Positions 6,844 to 12,368 of a DNA stretch of 12,368 nt are shown piece by piece (the stretch's first letter is position 1; each line of letters starts with the position of its first letter). The translations under genes were made by a program, and so were the position numbers. The DNA is from Pseudonocardiales bacterium (lineage in GTDB: Bacteria > Actinomycetota > Actinomycetes > Mycobacteriales > Pseudonocardiaceae). The stretch lies in assembly GCA_025465385.1 (NCBI GenBank), contig JAODNG010000586.1, positions 1 to 12,368 of the forward strand, read 5' to 3'. A model generated the notes under the pieces. The model did no database searches. It was not told the DNA's origin and worked only from the letters and a program-made list of their open reading frames with translations.

Positions 6844-8108
6844 CTTCCCAGCTGCGTGATCCGCCCGCGCTGTTGCGGGCGATGTTCGACGCGGCGGTGG
6901 TGGCCGCGGACCCGTTGCAGCGGGTACCGGGATTCCTGCCCGCGCGGCCGCCCGGGCGGGTGGTTGTGGTCGGCGCCGGAAAGGCGTCGGCGCGGATGGC
7001 GCAGGCGGTCGAGCAGACCTGGGGCGGTCCGCTGAGCGGACTTGTGGTGACCCGTTACGGGCACGCGGTGCCATGCTCGTGGGTGGAGGTGGTGCAGGCG
7101 GCGCACCCGGTGCCCGACGCCGCCGGTGAGCGGGCCGCGCGCCGGATCCTGGAGTTGGTGTCCGGTCTCAGTGCCGACGACCTGGTACTGGCGTTGATAT
7201 CCGGTGGCGGCTCGGCACTGCTGGCGCTGCCCGCGCCGGGGATCACTCTGGCTGACAAGCAGGCGATCAACACGGCGCTGCTGCGCTCCGGAGCGTCGAT
7301 CGCGGCGATGAACATGGTCCGCAAGCACCTGTCCGCGATCAAAGGCGGCCGGCTGGCGGCGGCGGCGTTCCCGGCTGCCACCGTGGGATTGCTGATCTCG
7401 GACGTGCCCGGCGACGACCCGGCCGTGATCGCCTCCGGGCCTACCGTGGCGGAGCCGTCCACTCCGGCGCAGGCACTGGCGGTGCTGGCGGCCTGTAACG
7501 TGCCGGTGCCACCGGTAGTCCGGGAGCACTTGGAGACGACCCGGGGTTGCCCCGGACCTGACGACCCGCGGCTGGCCCGCGTGACCAATCACGTGATCGC
7601 CACCCCGCAGCAGTCGCTGGAAGCCGCCGCCGCGGTGGCCCGCCAGGCCGGAGTCACACCGGTGATCCTCAGCGACTCGATCGAGGGCGAGTCCCGGGAG
7701 GTCGGGATCGTGCTGGCCGGCATCGCCCGCCAGGTGCGCCGCCACGGCCAGCCGTCGCCACCGCCGTGCGTGCTGCTCTCCAGCGGGGAGACCACCGTGA
7801 CCGTGCGCGGCACCGGCCGCGGCGGCCGCAATGTCGAGCTGGCCCTGGCCCTGGCCCTGGCCCTGCGCGGGGCCAAGGACATCCACGCCATCGCCTGCGA
7901 CACCGACGGCGTCGACGGGTCAGAAGAGGTGGCCGGGGCCCTGATCGGACCTGACACGCTGCGCCGAGGCGGGCAGCTCGGAGTGGACGCCGCGGCGGCG
8001 CTGGCCAACAACGACGGGCACAGCTTCTTCGCTACGCTAGGTAATCAGGTGGTAACCGGACCCACCCTGACCAACGTCAACGACTTCCGCGCCGTCCTCG
8101 TCACCTGA
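6840..8108 (+). CDS. gckA: Glycerate 2-kinase (MOFRL family)
   Basis: Phosphorylates D-glycerate to 2-phosphoglycerate, the exit of the hydroxypyruvate branch toward phosphoenolpyruvate in the serine cycle. From GTG 6840 it is 422 residues, typical for GckA/TtuD. The N-terminal DUF4147 domain shows VVVVGAGKASARMA, AHPVPDAAGERAA, LISGGGSALLALP, VRKHLSAIKGGRLA and LLISDVPGDDPAVIASGPT. The C-terminal MOFRL domain shows LLSSGETTVTV, GRGGRNVELALAL and ACDTDGVDGSE. The frame is open back to TTG 6690, but that stretch is low-complexity, contains the hairpin and does not look conserved, so I start at GTG 6840, which gives the family-like beginning TSQLRDPPALLRAMFDAAV. It is separated from hprA by 194 nt and may have its own control. 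The start is the least certain part. Confidence 0.92.
   Translation: MTSQLRDPPALLRAMFDAAVVAADPLQRVPGFLPARPPGRVVVVGAGKASARMAQAVEQTWGGPLSGLVVTRYGHAVPCSWVEVVQAAHPVPDAAGERAARRILELVSGLSADDLVLALISGGGSALLALPAPGITLADKQAINTALLRSGASIAAMNMVRKHLSAIKGGRLAAAAFPAATVGLLISDVPGDDPAVIASGPTVAEPSTPAQALAVLAACNVPVPPVVREHLETTRGCPGPDDPRLARVTNHVIATPQQSLEAAAAVARQAGVTPVILSDSIEGESREVGIVLAGIARQVRRHGQPSPPPCVLLSSGETTVTVRGTGRGGRNVELALALALALRGAKDIHAIACDTDGVDGSEEVAGALIGPDTLRRGGQLGVDAAAALANNDGHSFFATLGNQVVTGPTLTNVNDFRAVLVT
7839..7865 (+). repeat. Tandem CTGGCC hexamer inside gckA
   Basis: Four consecutive perfect CTGGCC copies followed by CTG encode an alternating Leu-Ala run just after the GRGGRN motif of glycerate kinase. Each unit is two codons, so gain or loss would keep the frame. 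This is a common helix segment in the family, made here with unusually repetitive codons. Confidence 0.85.
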
Positions 8109-8131
8109 GTCTATTCGTTACTCACGGTGAC
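8100..8131 (+). terminator. Hairpin overlapping the gckA stop codon
   Basis: GTCACCTGAGT (8100-8110) pairs with ACTCA-C-GGTGAC (8120-8131), an 11-bp stem with one bulged C and a 9-nt loop. The gckA TGA (8106-8108) lies in the left arm. There is no T-run after it, as is common for hairpin terminators in GC-rich actinobacteria. Its position at the very end of the serine-cycle set supports termination or 3-prime end protection, but function is inferred. Confidence 0.5.
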
Positions 8132-8450
8132 TAGTCGTGTACCCAAAGAGGTCGTTGCACTGTCTCCCCGCATGGCCTAGCTTCGTAACTACGTGACCAC
8201 GGAGAGTAAGGGGGCCAGCTCGGGCCACCTGGGGGCTGCCGAATACGGCGGATTGACATGCTGTGGTTGTGACACGGGGAAGAGTTCGCTAACGCTGGAC
8301 TGCGTCGACGATGGGGGCATCGTCTCGCAAGACGGTCCCAGGCGTGCACATCATCTCAGCATAATCTGACGGACAGCGCATCATCGTAGAACCTCCTCAG
8401 GTCGCTTGAGTTCTGTTGGCCTGCATAACTTGCCCATCGGCTGAAGCGAA
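8132..8450. other. Gene-poor intergenic region
   Basis: About 320 nt with no convincing gene. It is less GC-rich in appearance than its surroundings. It contains one perfect 7-bp stem with a GGGG loop (8307-8324, arms GACGATG and CATCGTC) and two similar stretches, GCACATCATC and GCGCATCATC, near 8345-8387. A consensus-like TTGACA (8253-8258) has no matching -10 at normal spacing. TAACTT (8426-8431) fits an actinobacterial TANNNT -10 for the small gene that follows, but no -35 is properly spaced. I do not recognise a riboswitch, tRNA or known small RNA here. Confidence 0.5.
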
Positions 8451-8456
8451 AAGGAG
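8451..8456 (+). promoter_or_regulatory. Ribosome binding site AAGGAG
   Basis: A perfect AAGGAG lies 4 nt before ATG 8461. It decides the start of the small cysteine-rich peptide against the upstream TTG at 8416 and supports the plus strand as coding here. Confidence 0.65.
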
Positions 8457-8460
8457 CGTT

Positions 8461-8673
8461 ATGAGGATTTCGGATATCTTCACAATGGGTGGCAGCGGTG
8501 GACGATGTGATGACAGCTGCGAGAGCAAATGCTACAGCGACTCCTACGAGTGCGGTGCCGGCCGTGAGTCGCTGGACGACCCGCGCTTGCGGCGCAGCGG
8601 GATCAGAGCGATCCTTGGGAGTCGTTCTCATGGTGGCAGTGGGCTGGCCGGCCTCTTTGAACTCAAGGATTAG
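8461..8673 (+). CDS. Small cysteine-rich peptide, function unknown
   Basis: A 70-residue ORF that I do not recognise. It starts MRISDIFTMGGSGG, then has four cysteines at 16, 20, 24 and 31 (C-x3-C-x3-C-x6-C) among acidic, serine and tyrosine residues, followed by an Arg-rich middle and a Gly-rich end closing with LAGLFELKD. There is no signal peptide or membrane segment. The strong AAGGAG and ATG context supports translation. The cysteine cluster could bind metal or form crosslinks, and the N-terminal part with Gly-Gly resembles a short modified-peptide leader, but no maturation enzyme or transporter dedicated to it is visible nearby. A minus-strand ORF (8356-8631) with a hydrophobic segment overlaps it and is the main competing reading. 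It is followed by a strong hairpin at 8686-8729. Confidence 0.5.
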   Translation: MRISDIFTMGGSGGRCDDSCESKCYSDSYECGAGRESLDDPRLRRSGIRAILGSRSHGGSGLAGLFELKD

Positions 8674-8685
8674 CCGCTAGGGCGT

Positions 8686-8729
8686 GCAGCGGTGGCCTTC
8701 AGTCCCCGGTGGGCTAAGGCCACCGCTGC
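8686..8729. terminator. Bidirectional terminator hairpin, 14-bp perfect stem
   Basis: GCAGCGGTGGCCTT (8686-8699) and AAGGCCACCGCTGC (8716-8729) are exact reverse complements around a 16-nt loop that can itself fold further (AGTCC with GGGCT). It sits between the stop of the small plus-strand ORF (8673) and the stop of the minus-strand transporter (8742). This convergent location is expected of a shared terminator. No long T-run follows on either strand. Confidence 0.8.
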
Positions 8730-8739
8730 GTCATGTCCA

Positions 8740-10155
8740 TTAACCCGTCATGTCCTCCAGTTCGCGACCCTTAGTCTCCTTGACCGCCTTGAGTACGAAC
8801 CCGAAGGACAGCGCTGCGAAGACCGCGTAGAGCCCGTAGGCGAATGACAAACCGGCATTCGCCAGGACTGGGAACGTCGTGGTGATGGCGAAGTTGGCCA
8901 GCCATTGAGCGGCGGCGGCCACAGCGAGCGCAACCGCCCGGATCCAGTTGGGGAACATCTCGCCGAGCAGCACCCAGACAACGGGACCCCAGGTCGCGCC
9001 GAATGACACGACGTACAGATTGGCGGCGATCAGCGCGATCGTTCCCCACGGATGTGGCAGGCTGACGTTCTTCCCGCTCCCGATCGCCTGCGAAAAACAT
9101 ACCGCCATCGTTCCAAGGGTCACCGCCATGCCCAGCGATCCGCCGAGCAGCATCGGTTTGCGACCGACCTTGTCGACGATGGCAATGGCGATCAGCGTGA
9201 CCAAGACGTTGGTCACCGAGGTGATGACGGTGATCGTGAGCGAGTCCGACTCACTAAATCCAACCGAATGCCACAGGGTGGTCGAATAGTAGAAGATCAC
9301 ATTGATGCCGACGAACTGTTGAAAAATCGATAGCAGGATCCCCACCCACACAATGGGAAGCAACCCCAGACGGGGGCCCCGAAGGTCGGACAATCTCGCT
9401 GCGCGTTGGCTGTCGCGTCGCAGGCTGGCCGCGATGTCCTGCACCTTGCGCTGCACGGCCTCGCGGCTTCGGGCACCCAGCACCTCGCGCAGCACCTCAC
9501 CGGCGCGGACGAGCTCCCCCCTAGCCACCAGGTATCGGGGCGATTCCGGGATCTGGAAGGCCAGCACGGCGTAAGCCAGGGCGGGGACCAGCCCGGCCAG
9601 GAACATCCACCGCCACGCTGCCAGCCCGAACCAGAGCGGCTGGCTGGCCCCACCGGCGATGTTGGCCAGGAACGCATCGGACAGCAACGCGATGAAGATG
9701 CCGGAGACGATGGCCAACTGCTGCAGCGAGCCGAGCCGGCCGCGGATGTGCGAGGGCGCGACCTCGGCGATGTAGGCCGGGGCGATCACCGAGGCCATTC
9801 CGACCCCGATGCCGCCGATGAACCGCCAGCTGATCAGCGACCACACCGAGAAGGCCAGCCCAGCCCCGACCGCACTGACCGCGAACAGCACCGCGGCGAC
9901 GATCATGGCGCGTACCCGACCCACATGGTCAGCGACGCGGCCAGCATACCAGGCACCCAGGGCGGAACCGAGCAGTGCACAGGACACCGCGAAGCCCGTG
10001 AGGGCAGGACTGAGATGAAAGGCTCCCTGGATGGAATCCACCGCACCGTTGATCACCGCGGTGTCGAAGCCGAAAAGGAAGCCGCCGACGGCGGCGACCA
10101 CCGAGATCAGGATCACCTTGGCGGTGGTCCGCTGGTCCAGGCCGGACATGGCCAT
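8740..10155 (-). CDS. MFS sugar porter family transporter
   Basis: A 471-residue inner-membrane proton-linked or facilitative sugar transporter of the SP family, with about 12 hydrophobic segments. Diagnostic motifs in order are GGFLFGFDTAVINGA in helix 1, GRVADHVGR in the loop after helix 2, PESPRYLV before the central loop, FQQFVGINVIFYYS in helix 7, DKVGRKPML, WGPVVWVLLGEMFP in helix 10 and the terminal KETKGRELEDM, equivalent to PETKG. The frame is open to 10287, but ATG 10155 is preceded by AAGGAGG and gives the family-like start. ATG 10149 is a second possibility at 10 nt. The helix 7 QQ-x-x-GIN motif is typical of sugar binding; the actual sugar, or a polyol such as inositol, cannot be told. 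A terminator upstream suggests it is transcribed separately from the protease gene. Confidence 0.95.
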   Translation of the reverse strand: MAMSGLDQRTTAKVILISVVAAVGGFLFGFDTAVINGAVDSIQGAFHLSPALTGFAVSCALLGSALGAWYAGRVADHVGRVRAMIVAAVLFAVSAVGAGLAFSVWSLISWRFIGGIGVGMASVIAPAYIAEVAPSHIRGRLGSLQQLAIVSGIFIALLSDAFLANIAGGASQPLWFGLAAWRWMFLAGLVPALAYAVLAFQIPESPRYLVARGELVRAGEVLREVLGARSREAVQRKVQDIAASLRRDSQRAARLSDLRGPRLGLLPIVWVGILLSIFQQFVGINVIFYYSTTLWHSVGFSESDSLTITVITSVTNVLVTLIAIAIVDKVGRKPMLLGGSLGMAVTLGTMAVCFSQAIGSGKNVSLPHPWGTIALIAANLYVVSFGATWGPVVWVLLGEMFPNWIRAVALAVAAAAQWLANFAITTTFPVLANAGLSFAYGLYAVFAALSFGFVLKAVKETKGRELEDMTG

Positions 10156-10159
10156 CTGG

Positions 10160-10166
10160 CCTCCTT
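10160..10166 (-). promoter_or_regulatory. Ribosome binding site AAGGAGG for the transporter
   Basis: On the minus strand AAGGAGG is followed by CCAG and ATG (10155), with a second in-frame ATG at 10149. It rejects the 44-residue upstream extension, which has no transporter-like features. Confidence 0.8.
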
Positions 10167-10228
10167 GGATGCTGGGTACAGCTTGCCAAGTCCGGGCCGA
10201 ATCGGCAGCACAGAGGATGTAGGACAGG

Positions 10229-10281
10229 GAAAAGCCCCAGTGAGGCCGCCAGGTCGGGGGTCCAACAGCGTCACAGGGGCT
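10229..10281 (-). terminator. Intrinsic terminator downstream of the protease gene
   Basis: Read on the minus strand, AGCCCC-T-GTGA (10281-10271) pairs with TCAC-T-GGGGCT (10243-10233), 10 bp with one T-T mismatch around a 27-nt loop, followed directly by a short T-run (GGGGCTTTTCC). It lies about 54 nt after the protease stop and upstream of the transporter start. It is the only hairpin in the window with a U-tail, although the loop is large. Confidence 0.55.
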
Positions 10282-10334
10282 ACCCATGTCATCGTGAACC
10301 GCACTGTCGGCGTTACAACCCGGTTCTCAGCTCG

Positions 10335-11684
10335 TCAGGTTGGTGGGCCGACCACCAGCAGCACCGTGGCATGGTGCTGCTGACCCGAGGGGTCCAGCCA
10401 CTCCAGCTGCACCAGGTCCCCGGGGTGATGGCTGACGAGCAGGGTGATCATCGCCGTGGGGGAATCGACCGCGATCCCGTCCAACGACACGATGACGTCG
10501 GCTGGTACCAGCCCGGATTGTGCACACGGCGAGCCGGCAGTAACACCGGTGACTAGGGCGCCAGAGACGGCCGAGCCGTCACGTGCCCGGGTGGTCGGTG
10601 TCTGGACGACGATGCCGAGGGCGCCGGTCGGTCCGATGTGGACGCTCAGGGAGGCAGTACCAGCCTCAATCTGCTCGCTGATCGCGATCGCATCGTTGAT
10701 CGGAATTGCGAATCCCTCGGCATCGGAGGAGTGGGAGCGGGTAGCGGCTGCGGTGTCGATACCGACGACCTGGCCGGCGGTGTTCACCAGCGGGCCACCG
10801 GAGTCACCGGGCTGGAGGTCTGCGGCGACCCGGATCAGTCCAGCGAGGTGCTCAGCGCTCCCAGTAATGTCGTCGATGACAGTGATCGCGTTGCCTAGGC
10901 TCGAGACCGTGCCGGCGACGATGCTCGGCGTGCCACCGCGACCACCGGCGTTGCCGATCGCCGCGATCGGGTCCGCGACCGCAACACTGCTGGAGTCGCC
11001 GATCGAGGCGGTCTGCAGGGCCGAAGCGTTCTGCAATTGGAGCACAGCGACGTCATGACTGCGGTCATAACCCACGACCGTCGCCGGGTAGGTCTGGCCG
11101 TTGCCGACGTCGGTGACGTCAATGCTGGTGCCGCCGCTGATCACATGGTTGTTGGTGAGCACCCGGCCGGACGGGCTAAGCACGATCCCAGTACCGGCGA
11201 CACCACCGTTCTCGTGGCTCAGCCGGGTATTGATGTCCACCAAACCGGGGTCGACCTTGGCCGCGAGTGCCGATAGGTCCACCGATCCCCGTGAAGAGCC
11301 CGACGAGCTCGCCGGCGGCGCGGTCGCTTCGGAGGGCGCCACCATCCCGGTGGGTTGGTGTGCGCATTTTCCGTCAGCGTTGCGGTAGCCGTTGCCAGTG
11401 CAGGCCGTGGCTGGTTCGGGTTGAGGTAGCACAGCGGCTGGTGCGGGTGTGGCCACTGCTGGCGGGACGACTGCTGGCGGATCGAAGGTCGTTGGTTGTG
11501 CCGGTGCCGCCGGTGGGTCTGATGACGCCGAGCCAGCCACCGGGTTGGCCCCTCCGGTGATCGCCGGGTAGTTGCATCCGGCGAGAGCCGCGCTGCCCAG
11601 CAGCAACGCAGACACCGCGTTGCCGACGAAAGCGTTGCCGACGAGCCGAAGGCGGCGAGTGCCGCGAATGGGCGCTGGCTGCAC
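10335..11684 (-). CDS. Lipoprotein trypsin-like serine protease with PDZ domain (PepA/HtrA type)
   Basis: A cell-envelope serine protease. From GTG 11684 it is 449 residues. An Arg-rich N-terminus and hydrophobic stretch lead to a lipobox LAGC with C37 as the lipidated residue. A Pro/Ala-rich linker (about 40-130) carries a C-x11-C motif (C95, C107). The protease domain has GTGIVLSPSGRVLTNNHV with H180, SHDVAVLQL with D211 and QPGDSGGPLV with S295, so the catalytic triad is complete. A C-terminal PDZ domain includes SGLVPADVIVSLDG, where peptide ends would dock. It resembles mycobacterial PepA (MTB32A) and HtrA proteases, but is lipid-anchored rather than simply secreted. The start is uncertain: TTG 11750 gives 22 more residues, and neither start has a strong ribosome site. 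It diverges from the beta-helix lipoprotein gene. Confidence 0.9.
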   Translation of the reverse strand: MQPAPIRGTRRLRLVGNAFVGNAVSALLLGSAALAGCNYPAITGGANPVAGSASSDPPAAPAQPTTFDPPAVVPPAVATPAPAAVLPQPEPATACTGNGYRNADGKCAHQPTGMVAPSEATAPPASSSGSSRGSVDLSALAAKVDPGLVDINTRLSHENGGVAGTGIVLSPSGRVLTNNHVISGGTSIDVTDVGNGQTYPATVVGYDRSHDVAVLQLQNASALQTASIGDSSSVAVADPIAAIGNAGGRGGTPSIVAGTVSSLGNAITVIDDITGSAEHLAGLIRVAADLQPGDSGGPLVNTAGQVVGIDTAAATRSHSSDAEGFAIPINDAIAISEQIEAGTASLSVHIGPTGALGIVVQTPTTRARDGSAVSGALVTGVTAGSPCAQSGLVPADVIVSLDGIAVDSPTAMITLLVSHHPGDLVQLEWLDPSGQQHHATVLLVVGPPT

Positions 11685-11842
11685 GCCTTCGACAGTGCTT
11701 CCCGAACGTGAACAGCAGAAGGCCAGCAGTCGACCTAAGGATTGCCACAATCCCCACAGCGGACAGCTTCGCGCCGCTGCTCGCAGCGGCCAGCGTCACA
11801 CCGTGTCCGAGGCGTCACGGAGGTGCCCGTAGTGTCGGTTTC
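11685..11842. other. Divergent intergenic region between two lipoprotein genes
   Basis: This should hold the promoters of the protease (minus) and the beta-helix lipoprotein (plus); part of it may be coding if the protease starts at 11750. It contains a perfect 7-bp hairpin, GCCGCTG (11773-11779) and CAGCGGC (11784-11790) with a 4-nt loop, and two GCGTCAC direct repeats about 20 nt apart near 11793 and 11812. GGAGGTG lies about 16 nt before ATG 11843, too far to be an ideal ribosome site. I could not define a -35/-10 pair. Confidence 0.4.
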
Positions 11843-12368
11843 ATGACTCTCCGGCTCATCCCTCTGTCGGACCCTCAGCGCGAGGTCGTCTCGCGACTGG
11901 CTAACAGCGTCGCCGCCGCGGTGACATGGGTCGCCAGTGCGATGCTGGGTTGGTTGCTTCCGCTGCTGGGCCTGGTGTTGGTCGTCGCCGGGTGCACCAC
12001 CTCGTCCTCGGGACATGGACCGCCGGGCGCCCAGGGCCCCGGAGCTTTGCCGGGTACCTGCACGCACACCGTCACTGGGGCCGATGATGTGCAGACGGCC
12101 CTGGATGCCGCCGCGGCGGGTGACACTCTGTGTTTTTCTGGTGGCGACCTCGGTGACACCGACCTGGCGATGACCCGATCGGGGACCGCCGACGCGCCGA
12201 TCACCCTGGCGGCCGATGGGGCGACCGTGCACGAGGTACAGCTCAAGGCCGATCACGTCGTCCTGGAGGGCTTCACCGTCGCGGGCGGCGGTGGGGTGCT
12301 GCTGGAGGGTGCCGGGATCACCGCGCGGAACAACACCGTCCACGACACCGACCAGGGCGGGATCACCT
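11843..12368 (+). CDS. Lipoprotein with right-handed parallel beta-helix domain (partial, 3' end outside window)
   Basis: An open frame from ATG 11843 to the window end, 175 codons with no stop, so the gene is cut by the window edge. A long N-terminal region leads to a hydrophobic segment (about 35-49, WLLPLLGLVLVV) and a lipobox VAGC (C51), then a Ser/Gly/Pro-rich linker. The mature part begins CTHTVTGADDVQTALDAAAAGDTLCF, the typical opening of pectate-lyase-like beta-helix proteins, where a residue set is generated and then unfolded along the coil. Coil-like repeats follow: ITLAADGATV, VVLEGFTVAG, GVLLEGAGITARNNTVHDT. This fold is shared by polysaccharide lyases, hydrolases and surface proteins, so substrate and activity cannot be given. 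It is divergent from the lipoprotein protease, and the two may act together in the cell envelope. Confidence 0.82.
   Translation, partial: MTLRLIPLSDPQREVVSRLANSVAAAVTWVASAMLGWLLPLLGLVLVVAGCTTSSSGHGPPGAQGPGALPGTCTHTVTGADDVQTALDAAAAGDTLCFSGGDLGDTDLAMTRSGTADAPITLAADGATVHEVQLKADHVVLEGFTVAGGGGVLLEGAGITARNNTVHDTDQGGIT

Noticed and set aside
6474..7886. 470-codon minus-strand ORF opposite hprA and gckA
   Set aside because: A shadow frame from high-GC third positions; its residues are low-complexity His/Arg/Gly-rich, and both plus-strand genes carry clear catalytic motifs.
8253..8258. TTGACA as a promoter -35
   Set aside because: No TANNNT-like -10 lies 16-19 nt downstream, so a promoter call is not supported.
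8461..8673. Methanobactin precursor
   Set aside because: The peptide does not show the usual short core with the paired C-G/C-S type motif I know for MbnA, and no MbnB/MbnC partner is in the window.
9406..10383. 325-codon plus-strand ORF opposite the transporter
   Set aside because: The minus-strand frame has a complete set of sugar-porter motifs; the plus frame is polar and low-complexity.
1..12368. Mobile element, CRISPR array or RNA genes
   Set aside because: No transposase or integrase frame, no regularly spaced repeats, and no tRNA or rRNA-like sequence were seen.

Overview
The window is GC-rich DNA with strong G/C preference at third codon positions, many GTG starts and tightly packed genes. 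Together with a PepA/HtrA-like secreted protease and lipobox-bearing lipoproteins, this suggests an actinobacterium, most likely near the mycobacteria. That placement is an inference from composition and gene style, as no rRNA or marker gene is present.

Positions 114-8108 hold seven same-strand genes that together make most of the serine cycle for one-carbon assimilation: serine hydroxymethyltransferase (glyA), serine-glyoxylate aminotransferase (sgaA), malyl-CoA lyase (mclA), both subunits of malate-CoA ligase (mtkA, mtkB), hydroxypyruvate reductase (hprA) and glycerate 2-kinase (gckA). The first six are separated by 25 nt or less or overlap, so they look like one operon. gckA follows a 194-nt gap that holds a large two-tier hairpin and a 10-codon leader ORF overlapping the gckA start. 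In the cycle, glyA adds a C1 unit to glycine to give serine, sgaA converts serine plus glyoxylate to hydroxypyruvate plus glycine, hprA and gckA carry hydroxypyruvate to 2-phosphoglycerate, and mtkAB plus mclA activate and split malate to regenerate glyoxylate and release acetyl-CoA. Phosphoenolpyruvate carboxylase, enolase, malate dehydrogenase and the tetrahydrofolate C1 enzymes are not in the window.

Positions 8109-8739 form a sparse region. A hairpin overlaps the gckA stop codon, a gene-poor stretch of about 320 nt follows, then a small ORF with a good ribosome binding site encoding a 70-residue peptide with four clustered cysteines, and then a perfect 14-bp stem that probably terminates transcription from both sides.

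Positions 8740-11750 carry two minus-strand genes: a sugar-porter-family MFS transporter and, upstream of it, a lipoprotein trypsin-like/PDZ protease with its own U-tailed terminator. Divergent from the protease, a plus-strand lipoprotein with the start of a right-handed beta-helix domain begins at 11843 and runs off the window end. No insertion sequence, CRISPR array, tRNA or rRNA was seen.
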